Positions 7,587 to 15,526 of a DNA stretch of 42,319 bases are shown in pieces. The DNA is from Negativicutes bacterium. Its GTDB lineage: Bacteria > Bacillota > Negativicutes > JAGPMH01. Under the pieces are notes generated by a model. The model had not been told where the DNA came from and made no database searches. It saw only the letters and a program-made list of their open reading frames with translations. Location: positions 1 through 42,319 of the forward strand of contig JAGPMH010000013.1 in NCBI GenBank assembly GCA_018052945.1. The letters are read 5' to 3'. The position numbers were made by a program, and so were the translations under genes. Position 1 is the stretch's first letter, and every line of letters begins with the position of its first letter.

Positions 7587-8090
7587 TTATTTTGTGGCTA
7601 TTTCAATGGCTTGTCTTTCTTCGGTTGTTAAAGCATAGCTTGATTCCAATTTTTCAATCGGTTTTACATAAGTTCTGGAATTATCTCTCGTAAAAATACT
7701 GGATAAAACAAAACCATTGTTATTTTCATCTAACAACGCTATCGCATAGCTTAAATCACTGCCAACACCCTCAAACGCACTAAATCTTACTACGCCAACT
7801 TTCTGTAAACATTTATTCAAGACAATTTGATTGTCTTGACATTGTTGACTTAACTCGTTAACCTGCTTGACGACATCTCTGACCTCATCAATATGCCCCA
7901 TCAATAATCTTTCAATATTGCTACCATCCATGCCGGTCATTAGACGGCGATAGCGCTTGGTCATTTTTGCTAATTTTATATTAATATTTATAAAAACAAT
8001 AAGTGCCATTAAAAAAATTAGCGTTAAACCAATAATAAAATATTGAACATTATTTAAAATAAATTCTGAAATAATCTGTAGTTCAACCAT
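7587..8090 (-). CDS. DUF4446 family membrane protein
   Basis: 167 residues: one N-terminal transmembrane helix (about 17-38), a charged region with predicted coiled coil (about 40-95), then a C-terminal domain with VGVVRFSAFEGVGSDLSYAI, ALLDENNNGFVLSSI and KPIEKLESSYALT, the conserved core of DUF4446. The function is unknown; members often sit in chromosome-partition gene clusters, as here. It follows the DUF554 gene by 15 bp with a clear AGGAGG-type ribosome-binding site. Confidence 0.8.
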   Translation of the reverse strand: MVELQIISEFILNNVQYFIIGLTLIFLMALIVFININIKLAKMTKRYRRLMTGMDGSNIERLLMGHIDEVRDVVKQVNELSQQCQDNQIVLNKCLQKVGVVRFSAFEGVGSDLSYAIALLDENNNGFVLSSIFTRDNSRTYVKPIEKLESSYALTTEERQAIEIATK

Positions 8091-8105
8091 CTGCCTCCTC
8101 CTTTC

Positions 8106-8786
8106 CTAAGCTTTCCATAAATATGCTAAAAATATTACCACCAGCATTGAAGGCAATAAATTGGCAATTCTAATTTTTAAAATATTAAGCATTGATAATG
8201 CTATCGCTATTATTAAAACACCACCCGTTGCGGTAATTTCAGTGATAACGGCAGGAATTAAAAGTGGTTGCAATACTCCTGCCAACAAGGTGATACTGCC
8301 CTGATACACTAAGATTGATAGGGCTGATAAACTAACGCCAATCCCTAATGTTGCCGCAAAAACAATGGCAGAAATACCATCTAGTAGTGCTTTTGCATAC
8401 AAAATACCGGCATCACCATTAATGCCATCTTGAAGCGCTCCAACAATCGCCATTGCACCAATACAATAAATCAAACTAGCCGTTACAAAACCAACCCCCA
8501 CATCACCATATTTTTCACCACATTTAGCTGTGAGCTTTTGACCCAGGTTATCAATTTTTTTATTGAGGGTAAAATACTCCCCCATTATCGCGCCAATAAC
8601 TAAACTTAAAATAACCATAATAAAATTTTCCGAGGCTAGAGCCATCTTTATCCCGATAATCCCAACTGCTAAACCTAAAGTTTGCATCACCGTTTCTTTA
8701 TATTTTTCTGCAAGACCGGTTTTAAGTAACACTCCTAAACCACTACCAACTAACACTGCTACTGTATTAACTAATGTTCCCTTCAT
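8106..8786 (-). CDS. DUF554 family integral membrane protein
   Basis: 226 residues with about seven hydrophobic segments and the family opening MKGTLVNTVAVLVGSGLGVL. Internal features include a conserved glycine-rich turn and IYCIGAMAIVGALQDG in the middle. DUF554 (YdfK/YqgA type) proteins are putative inner-membrane transporters of unknown substrate. Located between hydF and DUF4446 in the same orientation, 34 bp downstream of hydF. Confidence 0.85.
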   Translation of the reverse strand: MKGTLVNTVAVLVGSGLGVLLKTGLAEKYKETVMQTLGLAVGIIGIKMALASENFIMVILSLVIGAIMGEYFTLNKKIDNLGQKLTAKCGEKYGDVGVGFVTASLIYCIGAMAIVGALQDGINGDAGILYAKALLDGISAIVFAATLGIGVSLSALSILVYQGSITLLAGVLQPLLIPAVITEITATGGVLIIAIALSMLNILKIRIANLLPSMLVVIFLAYLWKA

Positions 8787-8820
8787 AACTAACCTTCTTT
8801 ATTTAAATATCATCCACTAA

Positions 8821-10014
8821 TTACTGAAACGGTTTAATCACTCTCGGTAAAATCCCCTTAAGATAAGCAATCAAAATTCCATAGTTTACAATCGGTACAT
8901 TTTGTTCCTTGGCAATACTATTACGATATAATACTTCACGACGGTTTAGCATACAAGCCCCGCAATGAATTATTAATTTATATTCTGCTAAATTAGCCGG
9001 ATATTGACCACCACTAACCCAGTCAAAGGTTAAATCAACGCCGGTGTATTCTTTCAGCCATTTAGGAATTTTAACAGTACCAATATCATCTTTTTGCCGA
9101 TGGTGAGTACAACCCTCAGCAATTAAGATTTTATCATTTTTCGCTAATTTTTCAAGAGTTTTGACACCATTAATATATGTTGTTAAATCACCTTTGTACC
9201 GTGCAAATAAAATGGAAAAAGAAGTAAATGGTATTGCTTCAGGAACAATACTTTCGATTTCTCCAAAAACTTGCGAATCAGTAATTACCAAAGACGGCGG
9301 TCTTTTTAAATTAGCTAAAGCTTCTTTCAATTTATTTTCTTTAGCAATAATAGCATTCGCATCATTATCTAAAATTGCTCTTAACACCTGAACCTGTGGC
9401 AATATTAATCTGCCTTTAGGAGCTGCACTATCAATTGGCACCACTAATACAACATTATCGTCGGCTTTCACTATATCGCCGACTAAAGTTTCTTCGCCCC
9501 ATTTTTCTGGCGTATTTTTTATTAACAACCCTTTTAACAATTCAATCCCAGCACCAGTGACAGTGCTGACTTCAACGACATCATTCCCGAGTTGCTCAAC
9601 AATACTGTGGGGCATTATTCTTTTCTGTAAATCAATTTTGTTAACAACAACGACGATCGGGATGTTTTTAGCTTTTATCTCTTGGAATATTTTTACATCA
9701 AATTCTGTCAGTTCACTTTGCCCATCAATCACCAAAATAGCGAGGTCGGTTTTATTCAAAACCGCCTTGCTTTTTTCAACTCTTAATAAGCCTAGCTGGC
9801 CCTCATCATCTAGTCCCGCCGTATCAATTAATACCACCGGCCCTAACGGTAGTATTTCCATTGCTTTATATACCGGATCAGTGGTTGTTCCCGGTAAATC
9901 AGACACTAAAGCAACATCTTGTTTTGTTAACGCATTAATCAAACTGGATTTGCCGGCATTACGTTTTCCAAAAATCGCAATGTGTAATCGTTCTCCTTTA
10001 GGTGTATCTTGCAT
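8821..10014 (-). CDS. hydF: [FeFe]-hydrogenase maturation GTPase HydF
   Basis: 397 residues. The N-terminal GTPase domain shows P-loop GKRNAGKSS, switch LPGTTTDPV, DTAGLDD and NKIDL. The C-terminal metal-cluster domain has EGCTHH and, about 50 residues later, HCGACMLNRREV, the C-x-H ... H-C-x2-C iron-sulfur ligand set specific to HydF. HydF is the scaffold on which HydE and HydG assemble the 2Fe subcluster of [FeFe]-hydrogenase, so the organism presumably makes such a hydrogenase and is anaerobic. HydE and HydG are not in this window. Its ribosome-binding site GGGAGG lies directly downstream of a perfect parS, and the gene is wedged into the partition locus behind parB. Confidence 0.95.
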   Translation of the reverse strand: MQDTPKGERLHIAIFGKRNAGKSSLINALTKQDVALVSDLPGTTTDPVYKAMEILPLGPVVLIDTAGLDDEGQLGLLRVEKSKAVLNKTDLAILVIDGQSELTEFDVKIFQEIKAKNIPIVVVVNKIDLQKRIMPHSIVEQLGNDVVEVSTVTGAGIELLKGLLIKNTPEKWGEETLVGDIVKADDNVVLVVPIDSAAPKGRLILPQVQVLRAILDNDANAIIAKENKLKEALANLKRPPSLVITDSQVFGEIESIVPEAIPFTSFSILFARYKGDLTTYINGVKTLEKLAKNDKILIAEGCTHHRQKDDIGTVKIPKWLKEYTGVDLTFDWVSGGQYPANLAEYKLIIHCGACMLNRREVLYRNSIAKEQNVPIVNYGILIAYLKGILPRVIKPFQ

Positions 10015-10023
10015 CTTAACCTC

Positions 10024-10039
10024 CCTGTTTCACGTGAAA
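10024..10039. promoter_or_regulatory. parS site 1 (perfect consensus)
   Basis: TGTTTCACGTGAAACA, the exact 16-bp palindromic parS bound by Spo0J/ParB, sits in the 27-bp gap between parB and hydF. ParB loads here with CTP, spreads as a clamp and recruits SMC for origin segregation. Confidence 0.97.
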
Positions 10040-10041
10040 CA

Positions 10042-10938
10042 TTAAACAATTAAATTTCCTTTGAACTTATTGGTAACAGTTTTAGGATTTGTTAAAACCT
10101 CTACTAACCGCTCTAAATCATCTGCTGAATAAAATTCAATCTCAATTTTACTTTTCTTCTTTCCTGGTTTAATTTTAACTTTTGTCCCTAGCGCCATTTT
10201 TAAGACATCTTCAGCTTCCACCACAAAAATATCTTCCTTATATTCTTCCTCTTCTAATTCTTCTTGCAAAACCTGTGGATCTTTCATTAACTTTTTAACT
10301 AGTTTTTCAGCATCACGGGCTGATAAGTCTTCCGCAATAATATATTCAGCAGCTTCTATTTGTAAATCTTCACTTTCTAACGTTAATAATGGTCGAACTT
10401 GACCCATTGTTAATGTTCCACGTGAAACATATTCTTGTACAATTTCTGGTAGATTTAATAATCTAATAAAGTTAGCAATGTGAGATCTACTGCGCCCAAT
10501 TTTTTTTGCTAATTCTTCTTGCGTTAAGCCAAATTCATTAACTAATCTTTGATATGCGCCCGCTTCTTCAATAGCATTTAAATTCTCGCGTTGTAAGTTT
10601 TCAATTAATGCAATCTCCGTTGTTTCAATATCACTATATTCTCTAACAATTGCCGGTATAGTTTTAGCACCGTTTTTTTGGGCGGCGCGCCATCTTCTTT
10701 CGCCGGCAATTAATTCATAACCATTTAATACTTTTCTTACAATAACCGGTTGCAACAAGCCGTATTGATTAATAGATTCTGCCAGTTCCTCTAATGCTTC
10801 TTCATTAAACTCATTGCGTGGCTGATATTTATTAGCAACAATATCAGTAATGAGCAATTCTTTAACTACTTCTTGTTCGCTCATAGTTGGAATAAGTGCC
10901 TCCAGGCCACGACCTAATCCTCTACTTTGCTTATTCAT
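10042..10938 (-). CDS. parB: Chromosome-partition protein ParB (Spo0J)
   Basis: 298 residues. The N-terminal CTPase/clamp domain has LITDIVANKYQPRNEFNEEA, the GERRWRAAQKNG motif and ENLQRENLNAIEEA. The central helix-turn-helix reads LTQEELAKKIGRSRSHIANF, and the C-terminal dimerisation region is preceded by an acidic linker (EELEEEEYKED). It binds parS, slides on DNA and loads condensin. The start overlaps the parA stop by four bases (ATGA), with GAGGTG inside the parA end, so translation is coupled. It carries a second parS inside its own coding sequence. The spo0J-like recognition helix separates it from the Noc paralogue at 15522-16415. Confidence 0.95.
   Translation of the reverse strand: MNKQSRGLGRGLEALIPTMSEQEVVKELLITDIVANKYQPRNEFNEEALEELAESINQYGLLQPVIVRKVLNGYELIAGERRWRAAQKNGAKTIPAIVREYSDIETTEIALIENLQRENLNAIEEAGAYQRLVNEFGLTQEELAKKIGRSRSHIANFIRLLNLPEIVQEYVSRGTLTMGQVRPLLTLESEDLQIEAAEYIIAEDLSARDAEKLVKKLMKDPQVLQEELEEEEYKEDIFVVEAEDVLKMALGTKVKIKPGKKKSKIEIEFYSADDLERLVEVLTNPKTVTNKFKGNLIV
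10414..10429. promoter_or_regulatory. parS site 2 (one mismatch) inside parB
   Basis: TGTTCCACGTGAAACA differs from the parS consensus at one position. A parS within the spo0J coding sequence is also the situation in Bacillus subtilis, so it is likely functional. Confidence 0.9.
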
Positions 10939-11693
10939 TGTGCTAACACCTCTTTTGCTAAATTATAATATACTTCTGCCCCTTTAGATTTAGGATCATA
11001 TTTAATAACCGGACGCCCAAAACTCGGCGCTTCACTCAGTCTAACATTTCGAGGAATAATGGTTTTAAATACTTTTTGCTGGAAGTGGTTTTTTACTTCT
11101 TGCACGACTTGTCCTGATAAATTAGTCCGAGAATCAAACATCGTTAAAACAACCCCCTCCAAGACCAAGTCTTGATTTAAGTTATCTTGAATTAACGTAA
11201 TGGTCTTTAATAGCTGTGATAAGCCTTCTAAAGCATAAAATTCACATTGAATCGGCACCAAAATTGAATTAGCTGCAGTTAACGAGTTAATCGTCAACAA
11301 CCCTAATGATGGTGGACAATCAATAATAACAAAATCATATTCATTTTTAATTTTATCAATTGCTTTTTTTAATTTAGTTTCACGAGACATACTTGCTACT
11401 AACTCAATTTCAGCCCCGGCCAATTGAATTGTTGCTGGTAAAACTTTTAAATTGTCAACTTCCGTCCCAATCACCGTATCTTTTATCGGAATATCATCTA
11501 CTAAAACATCATAAATTGATTTTTCAATTTTACCTTTATCGATACCCAGACCACTGGTTGCATTTCCTTGCGGGTCAATATCAATTAATAATACCCTCTG
11601 TCCCAATTCACCTAAACAAGCACTTAGGTTAACTGATGTAGTCGTTTTACCAACCCCACCTTTTTGATTTGCAATCGCAATAACTTTTGCCAA
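10935..11693 (-). CDS. parA: Chromosome-partition ATPase ParA (Soj)
   Basis: 252 residues. The deviant Walker A motif KGGVGKTTTSVNLSACL, the Walker B region VIIDCPPSLGLLT and the conserved IDPQGNATSGLG are all present, as in Soj. ATP-dimers bind DNA nonspecifically and are turned over by the ParB N-terminus; in Firmicutes Soj also regulates DnaA. TTG at 11693 is chosen as start (MAKVIAIANQ) because GAGGTG lies six bases upstream; the GTG at 11702 is itself part of that ribosome-binding site. First gene of the cluster parA-parB-hydF-DUF554-DUF4446. Confidence 0.95.
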   Translation of the reverse strand: MAKVIAIANQKGGVGKTTTSVNLSACLGELGQRVLLIDIDPQGNATSGLGIDKGKIEKSIYDVLVDDIPIKDTVIGTEVDNLKVLPATIQLAGAEIELVASMSRETKLKKAIDKIKNEYDFVIIDCPPSLGLLTINSLTAANSILVPIQCEFYALEGLSQLLKTITLIQDNLNQDLVLEGVVLTMFDSRTNLSGQVVQEVKNHFQQKVFKTIIPRNVRLSEAPSFGRPVIKYDPKSKGAEVYYNLAKEVLAQ

Positions 11694-11792
11694 AAAACCC
11701 ACCTCATTTTAACTTGATAAATTACTTCAATTCCACAATAGCAGTAAAAGTCCTGCTATTTCTTTAATTCTTTTCACTAAAGATAAAATAGC

Positions 11793-11821
11793 TTGACGGT
11801 TTATGTTAAAATATTAATAAT
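11793..11821 (+). promoter_or_regulatory. Probable promoter of the metH operon
   Basis: TTGACG, 17 bases, AATAAT: one mismatch in each hexamer. Transcription would begin only about 15-20 bases before the first start codon, leaving no room for a riboswitch leader. A small hairpin (11737-11760) lies upstream of it. Confidence 0.6.
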
Positions 11822-11845
11822 GCTAAGCAAGAATTGAGGTATTTT

Positions 11846-12508
11846 ATGGGTATTTATAATGCAACTTTAACTGCAATTGATAAAGAAGAAACAAAAAGAT
11901 ATGCCGGTTTGAAAAATATCAACTTTAATGATGACTTGATTAATAAAGCCTGCTTAGAAGCTCAATTGTTAGCACAACCTAAAGGAAGCTGGGAAATATA
12001 TAATTATGATGCGATGAATGGTTGTATTTTAACACCAGCGCCCTTCCTGATTAATAGCAGTAAGGTTTTAAAATTATTTTGTTATGCTGAAAAAGTCGCC
12101 GTAATGACGGTTACAATCGGTGAAGAAATTGAGAATACTATTACGGCTGAGTTTAAGAAAGGTAATTACGCTTTTTCACTTTTGCTAGATGCTGCTGCAA
12201 CAACTGCCGTAGAAATGCTGGCCGATAATATCAATAACCTGATAAAAATAACCGCTAATAAACTTGGCTATAATACAACTTATCGCTTTAGCCCAGGCTA
12301 TGGCGATTGGGATATAATCGTGCAACCAGAAATTTTGAAATTAGCACGAGCTAATCTAATCAATGTCACTGCAACCAATAGCTGTATGCTGTTACCCCGA
12401 AAATCCGTAACAGCAGTTATCGGTTTTATTCCTGAAAAAAATACAGTCGCACAAGCTAGTTGTACCGACTGTAATCAAAAAAATTGTCTTGCTAGAAAGG
12501 GGTCTTAA
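11846..12508 (+). CDS. Separate methionine-synthase activation-domain protein (reactivation partner of MetH)
   Basis: 220 residues resembling the C-terminal activation module of MetH. The S-adenosylmethionine-binding signature appears as RFSPGYGDWDI, followed by the conserved LLPRKSVTAVIGF block. In long MetH proteins this domain is fused at the C-terminus and supports reductive methylation of oxidised cobalamin; here it is a stand-alone gene directly upstream of a MetH lacking it. The extreme C-terminus carries CTDCNQKNC, a C-x2-C-x4-C cluster that could bind metal or a redox centre. Start ATG 11846 has GAGG six bases upstream; the in-frame TTG at 11834 lies within that signal. The metH ribosome-binding site lies inside this gene's last codons. 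Confidence 0.9.
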   Translation: MGIYNATLTAIDKEETKRYAGLKNINFNDDLINKACLEAQLLAQPKGSWEIYNYDAMNGCILTPAPFLINSSKVLKLFCYAEKVAVMTVTIGEEIENTITAEFKKGNYAFSLLLDAAATTAVEMLADNINNLIKITANKLGYNTTYRFSPGYGDWDIIVQPEILKLARANLINVTATNSCMLLPRKSVTAVIGFIPEKNTVAQASCTDCNQKNCLARKGS

Positions 12509-12512
12509 TTAT

Positions 12513-14873
12513 ATGATTTTTGTGTTTGATGGTGCTATGGGAACAATGTTACAGGGAGCTGGTTTACAAGCAGGTGAATGTCCCGAGCTATGGAATGTTA
12601 CCAGACCTGCTGATATTACCGCTGTGCATAAAAAATATGTTGATGCCGGTGCAAATATAATTGAAACAAATACCTTTGGTGGAAATAGAATTAAACTAAG
12701 CCACTATAATTTACAAGATAGAGTTGTCGAGTTAAATACCGCCGCGGTTAGTGCTGCCAAAGCGGCAGCGACTACCGGAATCAAAATTGCTGGTTCTGTC
12801 GGTTCAACCGGTAAATTCATTCAACCATTAGGTGAACTAAGTTTTGATGATGCGGTCGCCGTTTTTAGTGAACAAATAAAAGCTTTAGCGGATGCTGGTG
12901 TTGATTTCATTTTAATCGAAACTATAATTGATATTCAAGAAATGCGAGCGGCACTACTCGCTGCGAAAAACGTATGTAATAAACCGGTTATTTGTCAATT
13001 ATCCTTTAGCTCTGATGGGCGCACTGTTACCGGAACAGATCCTCAAACCGCTGCCATCACTTTAGCAGCAATGGGAGCTGATGTTATCGGTGCTAACTGT
13101 TCCTTAGGACCAGCCCAATTATTACCGTTAATAGAAGAACTAGCTCAAAACTGTTCTTGCCCCATTAGCGTTCAACCAAATGCCGGTATGCCAAAATTAG
13201 TTGACGGTGAAACTATTTTCCCAATGACTCCCGAAGAAATGGCCAGTTATGTTCCAGCACTAGTACAAGCAGGAGCTACTTATATTGGTGGTTGTTGTGG
13301 CACTACTCCGGCTCATATCGCTGCCGTAAGTACTGTCGCTAAAACCTTAGCACCGGTAGTGCGCCAACAAAAAAAACAAGTTTTAGCCTTGACATCTCGA
13401 AGCAAAACAGTCTTTATTGGTAAAGATGAGCCTACGGTCATCATTGGTGAAAGAATTAATCCAACCGGGCGCAAGAAATTAGCCGCTGACATTAAAGAAG
13501 GCAATTTTATGTCAGTAAAAAAGGAAGCGTTGGAGCAAGTCCAAGCCGGCGCTCATATTTTGGATGTAAATATGGGGGTTGGTGGTATCGACCAAGCTGC
13601 CGCCATGAATAAAGCGATTACGGAAATATCTCAACTAGTTGCAGTTCCTCTAGCCATTGATACCAGTGATACTAAAGCTCTGGAAGCAGGCTTAAAAGCT
13701 TATCCTGGCAGAGCCTTAATTAATTCAGTTAGTGCTGAGCCTGAAAGATTAGCAGAGTTTTTACCGCTTGCTAAAAAGTATGGAGCAGCAATATTATGTT
13801 TGCCGATTGCTAGCGATGTTCCACGCACCGCACCAGAACGAGTTGCTATCATTAAAACCATTATCAATGCCGCTAAAAAAATCGGTCTAACTGATACTGA
13901 TTTCCTCTTAGATGCCTTGGTTATGACGGTAGCGGCTGATGAAATTGCCGCTACCGAAACAATGCAAACCTTAAAAGCATATCGCGAAGAATTTGGTTAT
14001 CCTTCCACAATGGGCTTAAGTAATATCTCTTATGGCTTACCAAACCGACCTTTAATGAATAGTATTTTCTTTGCGATGAATTTAGCCTGTGGATTAGATG
14101 CTCCAATCATTAACCCTTACGATAAGACCATGCAAGATGTTTTACTAACAAGCTCAGCTTTATTAGGTTATGATAAAAATGCCAAAGAGTATAGCCTTAC
14201 TGAAGCTAATGTTGAAACAGTGGTCGCAACACCAACTTCCCCCGATACCGATATTTTAACAGCGATAAAAAATGCTGTTAAAAATGGTGAAAAAGAATTA
14301 GTGGCAGACTTAGTAACTACTGCGCTAAATCAAGGTTATGACTCTTTAACTATTACTGATCAAGCCCTAACAGCAGCCATGAATGAAGTCGGTATAGCCT
14401 TCGGTTCAGGTAAAGCCTTTTTACCACAAGTATTATTATCAGCCGAAGCAATGCGAGAAGCTTTTCTAAAAATTAAAGAGTTGCTACCAGCCCAAGAAGT
14501 TACTAGTAATGGTACAGTGGTATTAGCAACTGTCAAAGGTGATATCCATGATCTCGGCAAAAATATTGTCGCCGCTCTTATGGAAAATAATGGTTTTAAA
14601 ATCATTGACTTGGGCAAAGACGTGCCAATGGAAACAATTGTCGAGGCAGCCTTGACCCATCAAGCTGATATTGTGGGATTATGCGCTTTGATGACAACTA
14701 CCATGCCCCAAATAGATTTAGTAATATCCGCCTTAAAAAAAGCAGGCTGTGGTGCTAAAGTTATGGTCGGTGGAGCAGTCTTAACTGCTGAATATGCTCA
14801 AAGTGCCGGTGCCGATTGTTATGCTGCCGATGGTGTAGTCGCTGTTAATCTTGCGAAAGACCTTTTAAAATAA
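12513..14873 (+). CDS. metH: Cobalamin-dependent methionine synthase, short form without activation domain
   Basis: 786 residues. Domains: homocysteine-binding barrel (about 1-285) with Zn ligands in GANCSLGP and GGCCGTTPAHI; pterin-binding barrel (about 300-560) with VIIGERINPTGRKK and ILDVNMGV; cobalamin cap and B12 Rossmann domain (about 580-786) with the lower-ligand motif KGDIHDLGKNI. It ends after the B12 domain, whereas E. coli MetH (about 1,220 residues) continues into the activation domain, here encoded by the preceding gene. It transfers a methyl group from methyltetrahydrofolate through cobalamin to homocysteine. Start 12513 has AAAGGGG ten bases upstream; the TTG at 12489 overlaps the upstream gene. 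Transcribed toward the origin, head-on to the replication fork. Confidence 0.95.
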   Translation: MIFVFDGAMGTMLQGAGLQAGECPELWNVTRPADITAVHKKYVDAGANIIETNTFGGNRIKLSHYNLQDRVVELNTAAVSAAKAAATTGIKIAGSVGSTGKFIQPLGELSFDDAVAVFSEQIKALADAGVDFILIETIIDIQEMRAALLAAKNVCNKPVICQLSFSSDGRTVTGTDPQTAAITLAAMGADVIGANCSLGPAQLLPLIEELAQNCSCPISVQPNAGMPKLVDGETIFPMTPEEMASYVPALVQAGATYIGGCCGTTPAHIAAVSTVAKTLAPVVRQQKKQVLALTSRSKTVFIGKDEPTVIIGERINPTGRKKLAADIKEGNFMSVKKEALEQVQAGAHILDVNMGVGGIDQAAAMNKAITEISQLVAVPLAIDTSDTKALEAGLKAYPGRALINSVSAEPERLAEFLPLAKKYGAAILCLPIASDVPRTAPERVAIIKTIINAAKKIGLTDTDFLLDALVMTVAADEIAATETMQTLKAYREEFGYPSTMGLSNISYGLPNRPLMNSIFFAMNLACGLDAPIINPYDKTMQDVLLTSSALLGYDKNAKEYSLTEANVETVVATPTSPDTDILTAIKNAVKNGEKELVADLVTTALNQGYDSLTITDQALTAAMNEVGIAFGSGKAFLPQVLLSAEAMREAFLKIKELLPAQEVTSNGTVVLATVKGDIHDLGKNIVAALMENNGFKIIDLGKDVPMETIVEAALTHQADIVGLCALMTTTMPQIDLVISALKKAGCGAKVMVGGAVLTAEYAQSAGADCYAADGVVAVNLAKDLLK

Positions 14874-14884
14874 AATAGTGCCAA

Positions 14885-14922
14885 TAAAAAAAACTGAACG
14901 AAAAAATCGTTCAGTTTTTTTT
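14885..14922. terminator. Bidirectional terminator between metH and the convergent hypothetical gene
   Basis: A-rich left flank, 10-bp perfect stem (14891-14900 with 14908-14917), 7-base loop and a T-run. It sits exactly between two convergent genes, so it serves both. Confidence 0.9.
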
Positions 14923-15466
14923 ATATTATTATAGTACTAAGCATATCATAAAGATCTTGCTGCTTTTTAACTTTCACTTCCACCTTATTAATTTTATTAT
15001 TTTGTGCATAATTTACTGTTAATTGATAACACTTTTCAATCGTTGTCCCCGGAATTAAATTTTCCCATCTTGCATCAGTAAAAGCTTTAACGCTATTATC
15101 AATCAGCCGTCCATCCAGCGTAAACTCAGCTTCTTCCAGTAAAATAATTTGCTGTTCCTTAACCCTAAAATAATAATGTTTCATCACATAGCCAGTATCA
15201 GCTTCAAACTCATCATTATTAACTTCTTTCAACCAAACATCAATAACTTGCTCTTTCAAATAAGGGTGATTATTTAACAAAATTGTCTTTTTATCAAAAA
15301 AATAATCAAAACTATTATCACTTAGTAAATAATTAAATCGATCCGACTCAATAGTAACAGGTTCAATAACCTCATTAGCAGTAACCTTGTCAGTAGTTGC
15401 TTCCTTGCCATAACACAGACTGCTCAGCAATAATAATGACAATAATACTAACAATACTTTTTTCAT
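14921..15466 (-). CDS. Hypothetical exported protein
   Basis: 181 residues. Residues 1-20 are a signal peptide (MKK, then a Leu/Val/Ser-rich core) with a likely cleavage after CYG. The cysteine near the cleavage point is not in a good lipobox (SSLC), so a lipoprotein is less likely. The mature part is acidic to neutral, rich in Asn, Asp and aromatic residues, with alternating beta-type patterns such as VIDVWLKEV, HYYFRVKEQQIILLEE and KVEVKVKKQ. I do not recognise a named family. It stands alone: convergent with metH and 55 bp downstream of noc, with its own terminator shared with metH. Confidence 0.6.
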   Translation of the reverse strand: MKKVLLVLLSLLLLSSLCYGKEATTDKVTANEVIEPVTIESDRFNYLLSDNSFDYFFDKKTILLNNHPYLKEQVIDVWLKEVNNDEFEADTGYVMKHYYFRVKEQQIILLEEAEFTLDGRLIDNSVKAFTDARWENLIPGTTIEKCYQLTVNYAQNNKINKVEVKVKKQQDLYDMLSTIII

Positions 15467-15492
15467 TTTTTCACATCCTTAGCTTAACTTAT

Positions 15493-15526
15493 AATAATAA
15501 GAGGCAGCTTACTGCCTCTTATTATT
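15493..15526 (-). terminator. Hairpin overlapping the noc stop codon
   Basis: A 15-bp perfect stem (15493-15507 with 15512-15526) and a 4-base loop; the noc stop codon (15522-15524) lies in one arm. The minus-strand tail is T-rich but interrupted. Confidence 0.75.

Noticed and set aside
9886-9900. TTCCCGG sequences in hydF (and at about 19710 in mnmE) as Noc sites
   Set aside because: They encode the conserved P-G-T of the GTPase switch and have three or more mismatches.
9557-10045. Long open frame on the plus strand opposite hydF
   Set aside because: Opposite-strand shadow of a clearly conserved gene, with no ribosome-binding site and covering parS.
11373-11388. A parS-like AGTTTCACGAGACATA in parA
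   Set aside because: Four mismatches to the consensus and no palindrome; explained by coding sequence.
11703-11845. Cobalamin or SAM riboswitch ahead of the methionine synthase operon
   Set aside because: The promoter leaves only a leader of about 15-20 bases and no B12-box or SAM-I blocks were seen.
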